The notes under the pieces were generated by a model. The model did no database searches and was not told where the DNA came from. It saw only the letters and a list, made by a program, of their open reading frames with translations. The position numbers and the translations under genes are program-made. Below are positions 1 to 6,000 of a stretch of DNA of 8,813 bases, piece by piece. The first letter of the stretch is position 1, and the number at the start of each line of letters is the position of its first letter. Origin of the DNA: DATMER01 sp036277235. GTDB taxonomy: Bacteria > Acidobacteriota > Thermoanaerobaculia > Multivoradales > UBA5704. Location: positions 1-8,813 of the forward strand of contig DASUNJ010000432.1 in the NCBI GenBank assembly GCA_036277235.1. Direction: 5' to 3'.

Positions 1-68
1 GCAGACGGCAGGCCAGGTCGCTCCGCAGCTCGGGCACCAGTCGGCGCGCCAGGCGAACCCGCAGCGGC
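1..68 (-). other. Start of the A3 C-terminal subdomain after the methyltransferase insertion, cut by the window edge
   Basis: The last residues visible, RLARRLVPELRSDLACRL, match the helix that normally precedes the LPDYMVP (A9) motif of adenylation domains. This shows the protein returns to adenylation sequence after the methyltransferase, so the methyltransferase is a true insertion and not a terminal domain. The A9 and A10 motifs and a carrier domain should lie just beyond base 1 on the minus strand. The exact junction with the methyltransferase is uncertain by about 10 residues. Confidence 0.8.
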
Positions 69-3000
69 CGGCTCACGAGAGCTCCGGGCAGCGGGCCGGA
101 GACAACGGGCGCCGGCGCGAGCGGCGCCCGCACTCCCCACTCGGCAAGGGCGGGGCGCCGGAAGACGACGTCAAGGGCTCCGGGGTCCTCGGCGGACCAG
201 CCGATCTCGGCCGTATAGCCCAGCTCCGCGGCAAGGGGCCAGAGGTCCTCCGGATCGGCCTCCGCGCTCCCCCCCTGCCGCTGTGCCAGCTCCGCAAGCT
301 CCCCGGTGGTGGCCGGCCCCGCCGGGCCGCTGCTGAGCCCCAAGGCGGCGAGATCACCGGCCACCCGCCGGTTGGGCACGCGGGTGACGACCGCCGCGTC
401 CGGCTGCTCGGCCGCGAGCCACCGCCCGAGCGCCGCGAGATCCAGGCCGCCCTGGGTCCAATCGAGCCGCTTCGGCTCGGCGGCCAGTGGCATCCGTTCG
501 CCGCGGGAGAGCACCACGTCGTAGCGGAAGCGGGTCAGCTCGTTGCTGGCGCGCCCCCGCTTGACCTGCACGAGGGCCTCGCCGAGCCCCTGCAGGTGCT
601 GCGTGAGCCTGCTCCAGAAGGCGGGAGCCACGACCAGCTCGCGATCCTCCGCGGCGCGCCGGCGCACGCGCTCGCACCACTGCGCAACCGGCAGCGCGGC
701 CGGCGCCTGGAAGAGCTGCACGGAGGCGTGAAAGGCTTCGAGCAGCTCCAGGTTGCGCACGTCGCCGACGAAGACGAACCCGCCGGGCCGCACCAACCGC
801 ACCGCGCCTTCGAGGACGCTCAACAGGTACTCGCCGCTCGGGAAGTACTGCACCACCGAGTTGAGGATGACGAGATCGAGCTCCCCCTCGGCAATGCCCG
901 TGAAGTCGGTGGCCGTGCGGCAGGACAGCTCGACCTGCGGCAGCTCCCATCCGGGCCTCGCGAGCTGCGCCTGAAGCCGGCGCACCGCCGCCATCGAGAA
1001 GTCGGTGCCGAGATAGCGCTCGCAGTGAGGTGCCACGCGGTAGAGCAGCAGGCCGGAGCCGCAGCCGATCTCTAGCACACGCCGGGGCCGCAGGGCGAGA
1101 ATACGCTCGACGGTACGCTCGACCCATTCGCGCATCTCGTCCGGGGGGATCGGCTCGCCTGTGTAGCTGCTGTCCCAGCTGCGAATGTCGAAGGTGGGAT
1201 CGCCGGCCTCCGCGGACTCGGAGTAGACCTCATCATAGAGGGCCTGCCACTCCGACACCTGGTCGTTGGCGACCGCCGGCTCCGGCGAGAGCTCCTCCTC
1301 GCCGTTCCAGTCCGGATCCGGAACCACGTAGGCCACGAGCCGCCGGCCCCCCGGGCCGTCCTCACGGTCGACCACGGCCGTCTCCCGCACCGCCGGATGG
1401 GCCAGCAGCGCGGCTTCGATCTCCCCGAGCTCGATCCGGAAGCCGCGGATCTTCACCTGATGATCGATGCGGCCGAGGAAATCGATGCTCCCGTCGGCCA
1501 GAGAGCGCGCCAGATCGCCCGTCCAGTACAGGCGCCCCCCGTGCTGCTCCGCCGTCGCGAACGGGTCGGGGACGAACCTTTCGGCGGTCAGCGCGGGCCG
1601 GGCGAAGTAACCCCGCGCCAGCCCGACGCCACCGATATAGAGCTCTCCCGGCACGCCCACCGGCACGGGCTGGAGCGAGACATCGAGGATGTGGAGGCGC
1701 AGGTTGGAGATCGGCCGTCCGATGGGTACGACCGCACGGCCGTGCCCGCGCTCGCAAGCCCAGGCCGTCACGTCCACCGCCGCCTCGGTCGGGCCATAGA
1801 GGTTGCGCAGGGGGACGTCGAGCCGCGCGAAGAATCGTTGCTCGAGCCCCAGGGACAGAGCCTCACCGCTTGCGATTACCCGGCGCAGCCCCCGGCAGCG
1901 GCCGGCCTCCGGCTCCTCCAGGAAAACCGCCAGCATGGAGGGCACGAAGTGCACCGTGGTCACCCCCTCGCTGGCGATGAGCCGGGCCAGGTAGGCGCTC
2001 TCCTGGTGGCCTCCCGGGCGGGCCACCACCAGCCGGGCGCCGGTGAGCAACGGCCAGAAGAACTCCCAGACCGAGACGTCGAAGCTGAACGGGGTCTTCT
2101 GTAGGACGGCGTCGTCCGCTGTCAGGCCGTAGGCATCCTGCATCCAGAGCAGGCGGTTGACGATGGCGCGATGGGTGTTCATCGCCCCTTTGGGCTGACC
2201 CGTCGAGCCCGAGGTGTAGATCATGTAGGCCAGGTTGTCGGGCCGGACGCCGCTCGCCGGACCGGTTTCACTCTCCGTGCCCTCGGCCGGCGGAACGCCG
2301 TCGAGCAGGAAGACTTCGGCCCCGCAGCTCCGGGCGAGATCCGGCAGGCCACCGGCGACGTGTTGCTGGGTCAACAGCACCGGCACGCGCGAGTCCTGGA
2401 TCAGGTACTTCAGCCGCTCATGGGGGTTCGAGGGATCCAGGGGCACATAGGCGCCCCCGGCCTTGAGGATGCCGAGCAGGCCCACCACCAGCTCCAGCGA
2501 GCGCTCGACGCAGAGCCCTACCGTGACCTCGGGGCCGACTCCGTACTTCCGCAGGCGGTGCGCCAGCGCATTGGCCGCACGATCGAGATCGCGATAGCTC
2601 AGATGACGCCCCTCGAAGCTCACCGCCACGACTCCGGGGGTGCGCCGGACCTGCGCCTCGATCAGATCGTGGAGGCAGACATCCTGCGGATAGCTGGTCG
2701 CGGTGTCGTTCCACTCGGCCACGACCTGGAAGCGCTCCTCACTGGACAACAGGGGCAGCCGCGAGAGCGGGAGGTCCGGCGCCGCGGCGACCGCGGCGAG
2801 AATCCTGCGCAGGTGCTCTCCGAATCGGATGGCGGTCGTAACATCGAAGAGGTCGCGCGCGTAGATCAGCGACCCGTTCATCCCGCCTTGGGCCTCCCAG
2901 AGCATGAGCTCGAGATCGAAACGGGTGCTCCGGTGCTCCACCTCCCAGGTCTTCAGGCGCAGGCCGGAGAGGGTGAGCGCCACGGCAGGAGCGTTCTGCA

Positions 3001-6000
3001 GCGTCAGCATCACCTGGAAGAGCGGGTTGCGGCTCGGATCGCGCTCGGGCTGCAGCTCCTCCACGAGCTTCTCGAAAGGCAGATCCTGGTGAGCGTAGGC
3101 GCCCAGCGACACTTCCCGCGTCCGCGCCAGCAACTCGCGGAATGACGGCTCGCCGCCGAGGTGGACGCGCAGGGCCAGGGTGTTTACGAAGAACCCGATC
3201 AGCCCCTCAACTTCGGCGAAGTTGCGATTGGCGATCGGAGAACCGACGACGATATCGTCCCGCCCCGTATAGCGGTGGAGCACGGTGTCGACGGCGGCGA
3301 GCAGCGCCATGAACAGCGAGACCCCTTCGCGGCGGGCGAGAGCGTGCAGACCGGCGGTGGTCTCCGCGGACAGCGCGAAGCGGCGCGCGGCGCCACGAAA
3401 GCTCTGCACCGCAGGCCGCGGCAGGTCGGCCGGCAGCTCCGACGCGGGAGCACCCTCGCCGAGTTGCGTCCGCCAATAGGCCATCTGCCCGGCGAGCACC
3501 TCTCCCTGCAGCCACTGGCGCTGCCACTGGGCGAAATCGGCGTACTGGGTGGGGAGCTCCGGCAGCGGCGAAGGCAGGCCGGCGGTGAACGCTGCATAGA
3601 GTGCCGCCACCTCCTGGATGAGCACCCCCATCGACCAGCCATCGCCCGCGATGTGGTGCATCGTGAGCAGCACGGCGTGCTCCTCCGTGGCGAGCCTCAG
3701 CAGCACGACGCGCAGCAGGAGGTCCCGGGTGAGGTCGAAAGGACGCACGGCCTGGGCCGCGGCCAGCCGGCGGGCCTCTCCCTCACGCATCAGGGGGGGC
3801 AGCGCCGAGAGATCGACGGACGGCAGGTGCGAGCCCCTGGCCGGAGCGATCTCCTGGGCCGGCACTCCGCCGACCGTGACGAAGCGCGTGCGCAACGCCC
3901 CGTGCCGCCGCAGGATCTCGGCCAGGCACCTTTCGAGGGCCGCCGTGTCGAGAAGGCCCTCGAAGGCCAGCGTCCGATGGATGTGGTATGCGGCGTTGCC
4001 TGGAGCGAGCTGATCGAGGAACCAGAGGCGCTCCTGGGCGAAAGAGAGCGGCAGCGGACCGCTGTGCGGCACGGGAACGAGCGGCGGCAGGACGAAGCCC
4101 GTCCGGGTGCGGCGCAGGGCGGCGATCCGCAGGGAGAGCGCGGCGACGGTCGGCGCTTCGAACAGGTCGCGCAGCGGCACCTCGAGCCCGAGCAGCCGGC
4201 GCACCCGCGCCACCACCCGAGTGGCGACGCGCGAGTCGCCGCCGAGGGCGAAAAAGTCGTCCTCGGCTCCCACCCGCTCGCGGCCCAGCATCGCGGCCCA
4301 GACGCCGGCGAGCATCTCCTCGTCCGGATTACGTGGCTGCACGTATGCGGAGTCCGCCTGCAGGAGGTCGCCGTCGCCGGGCACGGGCAATGCCCGGCGG
4401 TCCAGCTTGCCATTGGCGGTGAGGGGTAGGGAGTCCAGGCGAACGAAGGCCGAGGGGATCATCGAATCCGGTAGCCGCTCCTCGAGGTAGGACCGCAGCT
4501 CATCCGGCCGCAGCTCCGCCTCGCGGGCCGCGACGACATAGGCCACCAGGCGCTTGTCGCCTGAGGCCTCCTCGCGCGCCACGACAACCGTCTCGCGCAC
4601 GCCTGGGTGCGCGGCGAGTGCTGCCTCGATCTCCCCCAGCTCGATGCGGTGCCCCCGGATCTTGACCTGGTGATCGAGACGGCCGAGGAACCCGAGCCGG
4701 CCCTCCAGCGTCCAGCGCCCCTGATCCCCGGTGCGGTAGAGTCGGGCGCCCGGTTGCGCCGAGAAGGGATCGGGCACGAAGACCGCAGCCGTTCGCGCCG
4801 GCTCCCCCAGGTAGCCGCGGCCCACTCCGGTGCCCGCCACGCACAGCTCGCCGACGGTGGCAATCGGCACCGGCAGCAGCGTGCGGTCGAGCACGTAGAG
4901 GCGGAGGTTGGCCACCGGCCGGCCGATCGGCACGGTCACGGCATCCGCGGCAGGCGGCACGTCGATCCGGTGATGGGAGACGTCGTCCGAGCACTCCGTG
5001 GGCCCGAAGGCATTGAGCAGCGGCACCGGAGAGCTCGCTAGCCAGCGCCGGCACAGATCAGGCGCCAGCGCCTCTCCCGTGGGAATCATCCAACGCAGCG
5101 AACCGAGGGTGGCGGCGCCCTGCTGCTCGATCTCATCGAGCAGCAGCCGCAGGAGCGAGGGAACCGTCTCCAGGATCGTCACCTCTCCTCTCCCGACCAC
5201 GTCGAGCAATGCCCGCGGCTCGTGAGCGACCTCGTCGGGGAGGATCTGCACGGCGCCGCCGAGCAGGAGCGGCGCCAGGAACTGCCAAACCGAGATGTCG
5301 AAACACTGCGACGCCGTCTGGGCGACGGTGTCGCTCTCCGTCAGGGCGAGATCCTCCACCTTGGCACGCAGGTGGTTCAGCATGCCGCGCTGCTCGACCA
5401 TGACCCCCTTGGGCTCGCCGGTCGACCCGGAGGTGTAGATGACGTAGGCGAGATCGGCCGGCGCAGCGCGGCGGAGTGGAGCGACCGATGCCCATGCTTC
5501 ACCGGAGAGCAGAGTGGCGAGCGGCAGCCGGCGCGGAGGGGAGGCCACCCGATCGAGCGCCCGCTCGAAACCTGGCAGAAGGTCCTCGGCCACCAGCACA
5601 AGGGATACGCCGCTGCGTGCCACGACGTGCGCCTGCCGCTCGGCTGGATGGCGTGGATCGAGTGGCAGATAGGCCCCCCCGGCTGCCAGCACGGAGAGGG
5701 CCGCGAGCCAGAAATCGAGCCCTCGCTCGGCGAGCACTGCGGCGACCGCCCCGGGTTCGACGCCGAGGGCGGCCAGGCGTGCCGCGGTCGGCGTAACGCG
5801 CTGCATGATCTCACGGTAGGAGAGTCGCTCCTGGAGCCAGACGACAGCCGTCGCCTCCGGCGTGCGCGCCGCCTGCGCCGACACCAATTCCCAGGTCGTC
5901 GGCTCCTCCGCCCAGGCCCGTCCTGTGTCGTTCCACTCGAACAACACCTGGTGGCGTTCGGCCGCGGAGAGGGGGCAGAAGTCGGCATGCTCCGCCTCCG

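Noticed and set aside
354..1127. A minus-strand open frame of 257 codons in another phase across the methyltransferase region.
   Set aside because: The translation is arginine and alanine rich without motifs, while the in-phase frame through the same bases carries the methyltransferase motifs VLEIGCGSG and GDVRNL.
69..1321. The methyltransferase as an independent gene next to the NRPS.
   Set aside because: It is in frame and without a stop between the A8 motif of A3 and the helix that precedes A9, so it is an insertion inside the adenylation domain.
4061..4117. A possible epimerisation domain or protein break after T2.
   Set aside because: Only about 19 linker residues separate the carrier helix from the C2 start motif, so neither fits.
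3161..4429. A plus-strand open frame of 422 codons, with others at 1030-1980 (316), 2171-3145 (324) and 5222-6049 (275).
   Set aside because: They lie opposite the NRPS frame, have low-complexity Arg, Gly, Glu and Gln-rich translations and no recognisable domains. High GC makes stops rare in complementary frames, so these are shadows.
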